A stretch of DNA of 64,000 nt. It comes from Agapetus fuscipes. Taxonomy: Eukaryota > Arthropoda > Insecta > Trichoptera > Glossosomatidae. Shown piece by piece: positions 10,770-20,200 of the stretch (position 1 is its first letter; each line of letters starts with the position of its first letter). The notes below the pieces were generated by a model. It saw only the letters and a list, made by a program, of their open reading frames with translations, had not been told where the DNA came from and ran no database searches. Where the stretch lies: NCBI GenBank assembly GCA_951799405.1, contig OX637332.1, positions 8,499,001 through 8,563,000 on the forward strand, written 5' to 3'. Both the position numbers and the translations under genes were made by a program.

Positions 10770-11035
10770 TGCTTCCTTGACTTATAGGTTGGTATGCGGC
10801 TGACCACCCATACTGTAAAAAATGGTTCACTTTGCCAATATCACCCCAGTTTCAGGGAAGGACGGCAAGAGTTGCAGGGCTTTTCATAATGTTTTCAAAG
10901 TTCATTTCAGATTGGGTTTTTATATTGTAGGTCCACATGCGGCATGTGTTAGCGCGAAATTATACATGTCTGCTTGTGGGAATGCATTTAATATAAATCT
11001 TAAATGATATATATATTTGCAGCTTAGATTAGATT
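10770..11035 (+). mobile_element. LT-family 3' end, well preserved
   Basis: A complete order from CTTGACTTATAGGTTGGTAT through TGTAGGTCCACATGCGGCAT and GTTAGCGCGAAATTATACAT to CAGCTTAGATTAGATTA. Useful as a near-consensus example of the roughly 260-bp 3' end. Confidence 0.8.
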
Positions 11036-11089
11036 AAAACATGCGATAGCCCAAGAGATAAAGATTTAACCCGCATAAGAAGAAGACGC

Positions 11090-11330
11090 TAGATTCTAGA
11101 AGGTCCCATTATGAGAAATACCTTCTTCTTCATTTTATCATACAGGGTAAGATTAAGGGTAGAAGATCTCAGGAAAGCCGAAGGACATTGTGGCTGAAAA
11201 ACCTGAGAGAATGGTTCGGCAGAAGCACAACGTCCCTGTTTCGAGCCGCAGCATCCAATGTCAAAATAGACATGATCACCGATCTTCGATAGAAGTGACA
11301 CGAAAGCAAGATTGCAAAAAAAGTGCCCAT
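11090..11330 (+). pseudogene. LINE RT C-terminal remnant (second LINE type)
   Basis: The plus-strand frame reads GKIKGRRSQESRRTLWLKN, then LREWFGRSTTSLFRAAASN and VKIDMITDLR before a stop. The G(K)I.G.R...R...WL.NLR.WFG.....LFRAA pattern is the C-terminus of a common arthropod endonuclease/RT LINE protein. Only the last 70 or so codons remain. Confidence 0.65.
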
Positions 11331-11529
11331 AGTACGAGTTTTCCAATTGAACCAAATTTATTATGAAATTTGACAAATTTTCCTACTAGTCAGAAGAACT
11401 TTTCAGATGTTGGAGTATAACGGCTTTACATGATATTTTCAACCAGATACTTACCTACTCAATTCACGAGTCCAGAACCACCTATGCTCAGTATCTCCAG
11501 GGACTAGCAGCAGCCACTGCATTGTCGCT

Positions 11530-11770
11530 TGCTTAAAGCAGGTCTGTCAGTGTAGATGTTTCCCCAATTAAGGGGCACACTGACATATGTGCCGTTTCCT
11601 GGATATCCTCACAGTCACACAGCGCGTCCTGTCCATGGTCAAGCAAGTCTAGCCTTTGAAGGTTTGTTTTGCACCTTGTCACCCCAGTCATAAGTTTTTT
11701 GAAGGCTCTCCAGGTATTGTATGGCAGATGATTGCCTGGTGGGAGAGTCTCAACTAGTTCCACTACCATG
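11530..11770 (-). pseudogene. LINE C-terminal Cys/His remnant
   Basis: The minus-strand frame contains NTWRAFKKLMTGVTRCKTN, then CDCEDIQETAHMSVCPLIG. The C-x-C-G/D...Q-x-x-x-H-x-x-x-x-C-P pattern is the zinc-knuckle-like tail found after RT in several LINE clades. There is no catalytic domain. 11771-12349 shows no further gene. Confidence 0.6.
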
Positions 11771-12349
11771 CCTCCACAGTCTCAGGCGCCTCTGTTCTAG
11801 GGTGACGGTGAATTCTTTAGTGTTTTTCACAAATAACCCTCTGGACATAGGTTTGGAGGTTGGAGGCACATGCTCTTACAAGGGGTGCCTTGGGTCATTC
11901 CTCTCATGTGAGAGAGCTAGAGGACCATGGAAAGTTCCGGAACGCACTGAAGACAAGCAAATTTCTGGCATTGTTTGCACCAGCACCCTTGGAGTGACTA
12001 CATCACGAAACGGCGCTATAAAGAAATCATCAACTCATCATCTCTGTTTTATTCTTTCTTCCTCAACTGCAACTTACCTTCGGATTACTGATGAAAAAAA
12101 TCAACCAAATAAAAATATTGATGATAAATCATGATCAGTCCTGACAGAAGCTGCAGTCATGGCTCATGTTTGAAATAAAACAGTCTCGAGTACTCCTACA
12201 GCATGGCAGTATGCCACCACTACGTCCAACCACCTTATTTCGGGCTTTCCCACTGTGCTGCGTTCTATTGGGTCCGCCATCACAACCATTTTTTCCAGGC
12301 TATGATGGACAGTTTACTGGATGTGACAAAGAGCCAGACGCGTGGATAA

Positions 12350-12638
12350 GGGGCTGCCATAAATTACAACATCGATTTTGGCTGATTTTCGACCCCCCCC
12401 CCCCTTACAATCATCCTATAGTCATTATCTTATGACCCCCCCTCCCCCTCTTGCTGTAATAATGGATGAGCTTAATAATTAATAATGTTATATTACTTAC
12501 ATAATATTTTGTATATTTTGTAGAAATTGGTATTTACAAGAACGACGTCACTTTTGGTACTCGAACATCATTTGCCATCATTCGCAGACCAGACTCCCCC
12601 CCCCTTAATGCGAATGACGTAATATATGGACAGCCCCT
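12350..12638. mobile_element. MITE with GGGGCTG ends
   Basis: Terminal inverted repeats GGGGCTGCCATAAATTAC (12350) and ATATGGACAGCCCC (ending near 12637) enclose about 290 bp with two poly-C runs. This layout (AGGGGCTGTCCATAAATTACG-type ends plus internal poly-C/G) is recurrent in arthropod genomes. No transposase is present. Confidence 0.65.
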
Positions 12639-13706
12639 AAGGTATAGACAAGTGCATTTCCCAATATATATTTTTCATTCCTTTAAAATAACTCATTTGA
12701 AAATGACTCAAGTGATAATGATGACTTCAATCGACCTTAAATTTTGAATTGTAAATGTGAATATCAATCTCAAATGTTTTTTTACTACATATTGCCTAGC
12801 TATTAGGCGCATGTGCCTGTATGGGATGCACGCCTCTGCAAAGAGCCAATGCAGTATGCTTTTCATTGACCGGACTACATCAACGTCTTGGTACAGCTTT
12901 CACACCTGTATTATATCCATTTTGACTACACTCTAGCTTGAAACAGGTTCAAGATTAAAAACAGTATTTAGATAGAGATATTATATTTTAACAAAAAATA
13001 GTAGCTTGAACCTGAACAAATCAATAAGTATGAATGACATCTGTTGAAGAAAAAAATGTTATAATTGTCTTACAAACTTAATAATTAGTAACATTGCTTT
13101 TAATTTTGAAACTGCAGTTACTTGATTTTCATCCTTTAATGGAATATTTTATGTTAATGTTTTTTTTTTCTGTTTCTAGGCAAGTTACTCGATTTGAAAA
13201 TGCATGAAAATAAAACTTTTTCTATAACAGTTACAAGGGATCATTCAGATAGATTAAAACAGAGGGTAAACATTTTGAAAAAAAAAAAAACATTATTGAT
13301 ATTGTTATCAAAATGTACAATGCAGCCCAAAACATAAAATTTTCACTGTTTAGATACATTTTTTTAAAGAAAATTGAGTGATATGGAATCAAAGGTGGTA
13401 AACTAGTATTTTTACTAAAAATCAGACAGTAAATGTATGGAAACACAGAATATGGCATTCTATGTCATCACATGTCTTTTTATTAAATTTTCAGGAAAAA
13501 CCTGAGATCACCATAATTAATTCCAAAAGGCCAAAAGAATATGAAGATATGTGATGTTTGTATCACTGTTAATTTTGTCCTAAGTATGTGTAACAAGATT
13601 ACAATTCCAGTATTTTAATAGTATATACTAGAAAATTCCCTTAAAAAAAGAAATTGCAACAAACATGTACATAAGAATGCCAGAGAATAATTTAAATTCT
13701 TTGAAT
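12639..13706. other. AT-rich DNA, nothing recognised
   Basis: No motif-bearing open frame, no RNA gene and no repeat from the families described here was found. Confidence 0.4.
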
Positions 13707-13718
13707 TGCTATGTAAAT

Positions 13719-13936
13719 TAAAATAAAGCTATTTTTTGTTTAACGTAGTTTATTTTCACAATAATATTTAATATCTCGAGTACTTTCGACCTTCAATATT
13801 CAGGCCATTATCAAGAGTGATGTATAAAAAATTTTAAATATTAAATATTATTGTGAAAATAAACTACGTTAAACAAAAAATAGCTTTATTTTAAAAAAAT
13901 GAATTTTCACTGTGTGAATACACAAACCCTACAAAA
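13719..13936. mobile_element. Short foldback element with 12-bp target duplication
   Basis: Inverted arms of about 50 bp (13719-13773 and 13837-13891) surround a single unit with ACTTTCGACC...GGCCATTATCAAG, the reverse-strand form of the hammerhead-like motif. The outer end is TTTTCACTGTGTGAATACAC followed by AAACCCTACAAAA. The target TGCTATGTAAAT is duplicated at 13707-13718 and 13937-13948. Same family as 5736-6357. Confidence 0.8.
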
Positions 13937-14039
13937 TGCTATGTAAATGTTTGGAGGAAGGATTTTCTTGAGCATTTTATCAAGAAAACATAAAATAATA
14001 CATTAGTAGGTATTCAAATAAATAAATAAATTGAACATT

Positions 14040-14320
14040 AGCACATTACATACTCGGTTAGCACTGTTTTTGTGTGCATCACACATCAAGAACCCTATGC
14101 AAGCTTGATTGTTGCAAGCAAGAATAAGTTGAGCTGTTATCGTAGAGCTGTAACTACTCGTAAGTAGAGCTGCAAGGACCTTTTGTTGATGAATTTTCAA
14201 AACAGGGATGACCATAATTATTTGAAAATTGAATGAAATTTTTGCTCAGTCGGGATTCAAACCCCCTATCTTCCAATTAAGAGCCCAAAGTCTTGACCAC
14301 TAGACTACACACTGGCCAAA
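14040..14320 (-). mobile_element. SINE A, diverged
   Basis: On the reverse strand it has the tRNA-like head (plus-strand text CGGGATTCAAACCCCCTATC at 14250 and GACCACTAGACTACACACTG at 14294) and the 3' tail (GTTTTTGTGTGCATCACACA near 14068). The middle is diverged. Confidence 0.7.
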
Positions 14321-14602
14321 TTTTTAGTTAATAAAAAAAATAAAGAGTATTGAATATTTGCTTACAATAAAATAATAAAACATAGTCATCAAAATCCTAA
14401 CATATCCGGTTTTTTTCCTTCATTTTTTAACACATTCTGAAAGATGAACTAAAGCTCCCTTAATCATTTAAAAATTAACATTTAATCCGTTTAAAGCCAG
14501 TTTTTCCATTAAAAAAGAGTTTTATGCCTGATTGACAGGTCACTCAAAAACTGTGTTTTACCGCCATATTCACCAATCCTAACCTTAGACCACACTAGAA
14601 TT

Positions 14603-14828
14603 ATAATGGGGGAGTTTTACCTACCATTAAAACTCTTATTATGTTTCTATAGATGTCTGGAGTCCATATTATGAGAGAAACAATCACTTTTCCCCTTTTA
14701 TGTGGTTTTTTAGTCTATTCCTGGGTCTTTGATTTGCACTTTTTTACACTTTAGGCACTTTCTACTCTATGGTCGCTTTTTCCCCATTTCCAGTTTCCCC
14801 ATAACCCGGTCGCAATTTTTCATAAAGC
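14603..14828 (+). repeat. DIRS inverted terminal repeat, left
   Basis: 14651-14828 is the reverse complement of 19543-19719 with near identity (GTCTGGAGTCCATATTATGA ... TTTTTCATAAAGC). The outer 48 bp (14603-14650) are specific to this end, as in other DIRS elements where the two terminal repeats have different outer extensions. Confidence 0.9.
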
Positions 14829-14855
14829 TCATAATACACCAGGTAGGGGTTACCT

Positions 14856-14956
14856 GGACTCCAGACATCTATAGAAACATAATAAGAGTTTTAATGGTAG
14901 GTAAAACTCCCCCATTATGTGTTCTGAGAGATGTCTGGAGTCCATATTATGAGAGA
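14856..14956. repeat. DIRS internal complementary region
   Basis: 14856-14918 is the reverse complement of the left terminus (14603-14665). 14912-14956 is the reverse complement of the right terminus (about 19692-19736). The two halves meet at the complement of ATAATGG. The region therefore equals the joined ends of the element, which is the template proposed for completing the circular intermediate. Confidence 0.9.
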
Positions 14957-14990
14957 TCTGTCTATTATCTCCTGGTGACCGGGGACGTCT

Positions 14991-16646
14991 TTATTTGATA
15001 TTAACTGGTTGAAATAGGGAAAGATCTTCTGGAGCTGTATGTTTCAACATCTCTTTCTGATAGTATTTTCTGAAAGTGTTTTCCTTTTTCCAGTTGCCTC
15101 TTTCCAGTATGTTATCTATTGGATTAAGTGATGCGACCGCTGAACGTGTGCTGCCGGGAGTGGCCTCTACTCCTGCTGATTTTAGCGTGTTCTTTACCCA
15201 TCCTCCTATGATTGTTCTTGCAGCTGCCTTCACTTGTACTCGGGTGCTGATGAACAGGTTATAAAGATTTTGTCCTGATCTCCTTTCGCGTGATAGTTCA
15301 ATCAGCTTCCTTATCCAGAAGACTGGGTTGACGTTGTGTTCCTTGGATTCCAGAAGTCTCCGATTAGATTGTCGGTGTTTGAGGGTATCTGTTTTTGATC
15401 TAAAGAATGGAATTAACACAATTGATGTGCCTTCGTCGAGAATGTTTCCTTCTGTGATATTTAGCAAGGTCAGATCGTGTACTCTTCTTCCTGAAGATAA
15501 CAGAAGTAAGATTGCCGTTCTACACGCAACTTCATAGAGAGAATCTGATCGAGGAGTGTTCCTGACTAGCCAGTCTCTCACTATCTGCCGATTCCACACA
15601 GGGGACTTAGGAGGGTTGATCTTTACCATTGCTAGTGCTTTTAATGTTTTTAAATTTAATTTCACTAGGAAATCTGAGCTGAGATTCTTTTCCATCATTG
15701 CGTTGCAGAAGGTTACGATGGCTGACTTGTGTACCAGCATAGTCCTGTATGATAGTTTTTCGTTAATGAACAGTTGCGCTAGATACCTTGCCAATTGATT
15801 AGGAGATGGTGTGTTGGGATGGGTATTATTCGCCAGTATCCAGCGGCACCATCTTTGCCAAGCAGGTTTATATGTGTTGAGTGGGGAAGCTCGCCATCCT
15901 GACAGGAACAGTCTTTTCTCTTCCGCGTTCCAGGAATTTAAGATACTGTCCCCAGTCCCAATTTTCCACACTTCCATTTCCAGATCCTGAATCCTGGGTG
16001 GTGGATTGCCTGTTGATGTGTTGATTAGTACTGACACCAGGTTCGGTATTTGCATCGGAGGTACGAGTGATCGACGAATTAAGTCTGGACGCCAGAAGAC
16101 CCTCTGCCACCTCGGGACCACGAGTAGGTAAGTTCCGGTCGCCCCGTTTAGGTGCCTCAGGATCCTCGGTATAAGGTTTGGCGGAGGAAATATCCGACCC
16201 ACATTGTAGAGCCAGTGCCGACTGAAGGCGTTTTGAAAGATTGCGCATGAGTCTGTGGAGTCTCTGGACACGTAAGTTGAACTCATGTGTGCCATGGTGG
16301 ATGCGAACAGGTCTATATCTGGTGCTCCGAAATGATTGAAAATGGCCTTCGTTGCTGTTGGTAAGAGATGCCACTCTGGAGGGGATCTTCCTCTTGATAG
16401 GTGATCCGCGTCTCCGTATCTTCCCGGTAGGTACTGCGCTGTTAGCGAGATTTCCCATTGGTCTGCCAGAGTCAACAGATCTAGGGTAAGATTTAGGAGT
16501 GTTTTGGATCTGGTGCCCCCTTCCTTGCGGATGTAGGCGACTACTGTCTTGTTGTCTGATTGTACCAGAATTTCGGAGCCGGAAAGGTCGTGCGCTGTGC
16601 GTTGCAGGGTTGCAAAAACAGCGAACAACTCTTTTCGGTTGGAGTG
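14991..16646 (-). CDS. DIRS tyrosine recombinase with upstream RNase H tail
   Basis: An open frame of 545 codons. The first 60 residues or so continue the RNase H region (LVQSDNKTVVAYIRKEGGT, then LPGRYGDADHLSRG). Next comes a linker of about 120 residues with PDIDLFAS and FPPPNLIPRIL, the place where many DIRS proteins carry a methyltransferase-like domain; I cannot confirm one here. The C-terminal part is the recombinase: SAM-like core-binding segment YKPAWQRWCRWILANN, first catalytic Arg in LLLLSSGRRVHDLTLL, second Arg in GSTRSAVASLNPI, and probable nucleophilic Tyr in NTFRKYYQKEML. In the H-x-x-R box the His position reads Gly (PGSTR). The frame starts at an internal Met because a frame break separates it from the RT frame. 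It ends about 35 bp before the internal complementary region. Confidence 0.85.
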   Translation of the reverse strand, partial: HSNRKELFAVFATLQRTAHDLSGSEILVQSDNKTVVAYIRKEGGTRSKTLLNLTLDLLTLADQWEISLTAQYLPGRYGDADHLSRGRSPPEWHLLPTATKAIFNHFGAPDIDLFASTMAHMSSTYVSRDSTDSCAIFQNAFSRHWLYNVGRIFPPPNLIPRILRHLNGATGTYLLVVPRWQRVFWRPDLIRRSLVPPMQIPNLVSVLINTSTGNPPPRIQDLEMEVWKIGTGDSILNSWNAEEKRLFLSGWRASPLNTYKPAWQRWCRWILANNTHPNTPSPNQLARYLAQLFINEKLSYRTMLVHKSAIVTFCNAMMEKNLSSDFLVKLNLKTLKALAMVKINPPKSPVWNRQIVRDWLVRNTPRSDSLYEVACRTAILLLLSSGRRVHDLTLLNITEGNILDEGTSIVLIPFFRSKTDTLKHRQSNRRLLESKEHNVNPVFWIRKLIELSRERRSGQNLYNLFISTRVQVKAAARTIIGGWVKNTLKSAGVEATPGSTRSAVASLNPIDNILERGNWKKENTFRKYYQKEMLKHTAPEDLSLFQPVNIK

Positions 16647-18421
16647 CTACTTCTTTTGTTGAACGGTCCACTGCCCTGACAGCATCAAGTCGTCCAGAGT
16701 TGCTCCCCAAGCTAAGTCTGACGCATCTGTTGTCAAGAAATGTCCGAAGGTTTCCCTGTGGATGGAACTTGATTCGTTCGCATTCCCTATCCACCACTCT
16801 ATTTCTTGTAAGCTGTCCTCGGTCATTTGTATGGACCCTCTTGGTGACAGGTGCTTCAGTGGCTTGCTCGCTATCTGCAATTGTCTGCAGTGGAGGCGAC
16901 CATGAAGCTGGCAAAGTTTAGTCTTCCTAGGAGACTTTCCGCCAGTTTTAAGGACCATTTTCGAGAAGTCAGTATTGCTCGAAGTGAGTGGCACAATGCC
17001 TCTTGCTTCCGGTAAGAAAGACCTACTTGGTGACAGGTGCTTCAGTGGCCTGCTCGCTATCTGCAATTGTCTGCAGTGGAGGCGACCATGAAGCTGGCAA
17101 AGTTTAGTCTTCCTAGGAGACTTTCCGCCAGTTTTAAGGACCATTTTCGAGAAGTCAGTATTGCTCGAAGTGAGTGGCACAATGCCTCTTGCTTCCGGTA
17201 AGAAATACCTACTTGGTGACAGGTGCTTCAGTGGCCTGCTCGCTATCTGCAATTGTCTGCAGTGGAGGCGACCATGAAGCTGGCAAAGTTTAGTCTTCCT
17301 AGGAGACTTTCCGCCAGTTTTAAGGACCATTTTCGAGAAGTCAGTATTGCTCGAAGTGAGTGGCACAATGCCTCTTGCTTCCGGTAAGAAAGGAATTTGC
17401 AATTGTTGTGCGTGTCCCAAACGATTCCCAAGTACTCTAATTGTTGAGTGGGGAAGAGCACTGACTTCTGGAGATTTACATACCACCCCAGAGATTGTAG
17501 GATATCTACTGCTAGATGCGATTGCCGACAAAGATCGTCCTTGGATTGGCTCGCAAGGAGGAAGTCGTCGAGATAAACGATTGTCCGAATACCTCGTCGC
17601 CTCAGTAGTTGGGCTACCCAATTTGTAAGGGGTTGCAAACATTCTGGGGGCAGATGAAAGGCCAAAGGGCAGACTTGTCATCTGAAGTAATTCTCCTCGA
17701 TAGACCAGTCGCAAAAATCTCCAATGTTTCTGTGCACTTGGGAGATGAAAGAAGGCTTGCGATAGGTCTATTTTCGACAACCAATTGTTTGGCTGCAGAA
17801 ACTCTGGCACTTTGTAGTGGCTATGAGTTTGAACGGAACCGGGTCCAGGAAGAAGTTTAACGATTTCAGGTTGAAAATCATTCTCGAGGAACGGTCCGAT
17901 TTGGGTGTTAGGAACATTTTTGATAAGAAGCTGGGAGATGACTCCGCGGCCTCTATAACGCCGAATTCGGTCATTTCCTTTATTTGAGAGTCCATTTCGG
18001 GTGAAGGACTCGTCTGGTATAGCATTAAGGTCTTTTTGTGTGGTAATATCAGAGGGGGAATTGAGATGAAAGGTATTCTTACTCCGATTATCATCTTCAG
18101 GATGTGGTTTGGTGCTCCGAGTGACGTCCAAACCTGTAGGGAGGACTTCAAGCATCCTCTGCGAAATGGTTTCTTGTCATTTTCGTGGATGCCTCCTTCT
18201 GTCTCCTTTGAGATTTCCTGACCGTGTGTTATTCCCTGCCCTTTTTCCTCTTGAAGAGAATTTGGAGCGTCTCTAAGGCCTCGATTGCTTTCCGCAGTGG
18301 GTCGTTGCTGCCCTCTAAAAAACTGGTTCGGTTTCGATGAGGTGCTGGGTTGAGGGCACTGGGTCTTCACTGACAATTTGTCGGTGGTCCCCACTCTAGA
18401 GAAAAAAGACGTGAGAAACAA
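16647..18421 (-). pseudogene. DIRS reverse transcriptase/RNase H, frameshifted
   Basis: RT is readable only by moving between frames. In order on the minus strand: the RT N-terminus (about 18190-17850) with IKEMTEFGVIEAAESSPSF and SDRSSRMIFNLKSLN; motif A LSKIDLSQAFFHLP; motif B TSLPFGLSSAPRMF (about 17660); then, after a shift near 17660, motif C IVYLDDFLLASQ (YLDD catalytic box) and LGIVWDTHNNCKFLSYRKQ. RNase H follows with TTDASDLAWGATLDD (about 16710). At least two frameshifts, plus an internal 186-bp triplication at 16840-17397, separate the parts. By family knowledge RT and RNase H are one polyprotein in DIRS elements. Confidence 0.85.
16840..17397 (-). repeat. 186-bp unit present three times in the RT/RNase H region
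   Basis: Unit starts at 16840, 17026 and 17212 (each CTTGGTGACAGGTGCTTCAG) with only a few differences. 186 bp is 62 codons, so the array keeps the frame. The unit codes for the segment between the RT thumb and RNase H. A single unit is expected from family length, so this is a local expansion in this copy. Confidence 0.9.
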
Positions 18422-19270
18422 GTGTTCGGTACTCGGCGGGAATTTGTTTAACCCCTCTCACATGCTCTTCCTTAACATGCCCTAGCACAGCTTTCCTGCG
18501 GAACTGGAGGGCCTCTGTCCGCCTCCCCCATACCGTCTGGAGGATGTCTTCCGAGACTTTCTGGTATGGCGAGTCCAGAGCGAACAGCGTTTTGACCTTT
18601 TCGAAAAGGGCTTTCCTCGCCAAGGTCGTGTCGCTCCGGGCTCCCCAGTTGACCAAGGTCTGAAGCCCAGACTGGAACTCCTCTTTCTGGATGAGGAGGG
18701 CGTGGGACATGGCTGCAAACGACCGCTCGCCTGAATAGGGGAGCTTACGTCGCACTGGCGAAGTTCATCGTTCACTGCCAGGTCGACGAACGCCGGTTCT
18801 GCCAGGTACTTTTTCTGTACCTCGGCGTACCTTACTCCGGCCCAGTTTTCACTGTCGAAGTGCTGGAGCCTTTGGAGCGCTTCGACCCTGTTGCTCTTGG
18901 CCTTGGGGTGAGCTGGTTCTTCCACCGTTGTGGCGGCTTCCTGGAAGCTCAGCAGTAGCTCTTCCTGGGCCTCCTCATTCTCTTCCAGTCCCGAAGGTTG
19001 TTAGAGGAAGTTGCTGGAAGAGTTTCCTGCCGCCGATTCAACGAGATTTCCCATAGAACTGGCGGGCCAGTCACCGAAAACTGCGTTCGTCAGCATCACG
19101 ATGTGGGAAACCAGATAATCTATCCTTGGGTCCAAGACAACCCTCAGCCGTTTCTGACGCCGCGGCGGTGAACCTGATTCCGAAGTGTCATATCCGCGTT
19201 TTAGTGACGCATCACCTGAATCCTGTGAGATTTCGTCGAGAGGTTGCCCTTTATTGTTATCACAACTCAT
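18396..19270 (-). pseudogene. DIRS gag-like region, disrupted
   Basis: It starts plausibly at the Met near 19268 (MSCDNNKGQPLDEISQDSGD), continues with a basic stretch SGSPPRRQKRLRV, and is stopped near 19001. Further blocks in other frames (AEVQKKYLAEPAFVDLAVND at about 18820; KALFEKVKTLFALDSPYQKV and RRTEALQFRRKAVLG at 18400-18755) look like one original protein. In DIRS elements the first ORF encodes a nucleocapsid-like protein. The assignment rests on position and on the typical P-A-F/V-D...RR..A....L..K...L pattern, not on a strong motif. Confidence 0.65.
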
Positions 19271-19542
19271 AACATTGATTTTGATGTTATATAAAGTAAA
19301 AACTCCGTTAAAATAACGAAAAACGTTTTTCGTAAATATGACAGCGTGGCATAACCAACAAAAATACGTATGCGAACTTTTAACCACCACAATATCACCT
19401 GTTTTAGTTTTTAATTGTTCACAAGGACACAAGATGGTAAAATAACACTCTTTTAAATGTTTTTGCCCAGGAATATTGTCAATTTCACTCAAATTTTCGA
19501 AGGAAAAATCAACTGACATGTGACCACAAGGGGAAAATGACG

Positions 19543-19736
19543 CTTTATGAAAAATTGCGACCGGGTTATGGGGAAACTGGAAATGGGGAAAAAGCGACCA
19601 TAGAGTAGAAAGTGCCTAAAGTGTAAAAAAGTGCAAATCAAAGACCCAGGAATAGACTAAAAAACCACATAAAAGGGGAAAAGTGATTGTTTCTCTCATA
19701 ATATGGACTCCAGACATCTCTCAGAACACATAATGG
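19543..19736 (-). repeat. DIRS inverted terminal repeat, right (5' end of the element)
   Basis: Reverse complement of 14651-14828 over about 177 bp. It ends CTCTCAGAACAC then ATAATGG, and flanking DNA resumes with TTTTATTTATATACAC. It probably also carries the promoter of the minus-strand element, though no TATA box is clear. Confidence 0.9.
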
Positions 19737-19822
19737 TTTTTATTTATATACACTATGGGCCCTTGGGGTGGCTAGTGCCACTAAACGCTTTGTAAAATTT
19801 ACCAAATTATTAATCTTATTAT

Positions 19823-20200
19823 TGTTACGAATGTGTGATTGAGAATCTGTGTGTTTTTACTTGTGAGTTTCTCTAGATGTAGGTGTTTAAATAATTGTAC
19901 TTGTTTTTGTTCGATGGTGTGAGTGTTTGCTCGAATATTCTAAATAGAATATTCTGGCAAAATATTGCATGTTACAGTTCGCAATATTTCAAGAACCATC
20001 CTTATGCCATGCTATAAAAAAGGCCAAAGCCGTTTGTAGCGTAAGACTTGTATCGGAGCTGTAGTCAATAAAAAGTAGTCAAGAGAACGTGGTGTGAAGT
20101 TAACTGTTTGAATGAACTAAATGTGAACGAAATCTGAAAATAAATTGTGTGAAATATATAAACCAATGTTTTTATTAAATAGAACCCGTAAATCATAACA
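19823..20200 (+). mobile_element. Probable solo LTR
   Basis: It starts TGTTACGAATG and ends AAATCATAACA (TGTTA...TAACA inverted ends). Inside, in the right order, are a TATA-like GCTATAAAAAAGG near 20011 and AATAAA near 20052 and 20140. No internal retroelement sequence adjoins it, and a clean target duplication is not visible (TTAT versus TAAA), so the boundaries are tentative. Confidence 0.5.

Larger units (their letters stand above)
14603..19736 (-). mobile_element. DIRS-type tyrosine-recombinase retrotransposon
   Basis: A nearly complete element on the minus strand, in the canonical DIRS order: inverted terminal repeat, gag-like region, RT/RNase H, tyrosine recombinase, internal complementary region, inverted terminal repeat. 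DIRS elements copy RNA into circular DNA and integrate with a tyrosine recombinase instead of a DDE integrase, so no target duplication is expected. Both ends, and the junction inside the internal complementary region, carry the 7-mer ATAATGG (14603-14609, 19730-19736; complement at 14912-14918). Frameshifts in gag and RT and a 186-bp triplication make this copy unlikely to be autonomous, although the recombinase frame is intact. Neighbouring DNA shows no duplication, in keeping with this mechanism. Confidence 0.92.

Noticed and set aside
12390..12450. G-quadruplex/regulatory poly-C run
   Set aside because: It lies inside a MITE whose family commonly carries such runs, so no separate function is inferred.
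15868..16914. 348-codon minus-strand frame overlapping the recombinase ORF
   Set aside because: It runs in a different frame over the RNase H and recombinase region and shows no motif; the 545-codon frame has the catalytic boxes.
16499..16921. Plus-strand ORF of 140 codons and other plus-strand frames at 15.0-18.2 kb
   Set aside because: They are opposite to the DIRS recombinase/RT frames, which carry recognisable motifs.
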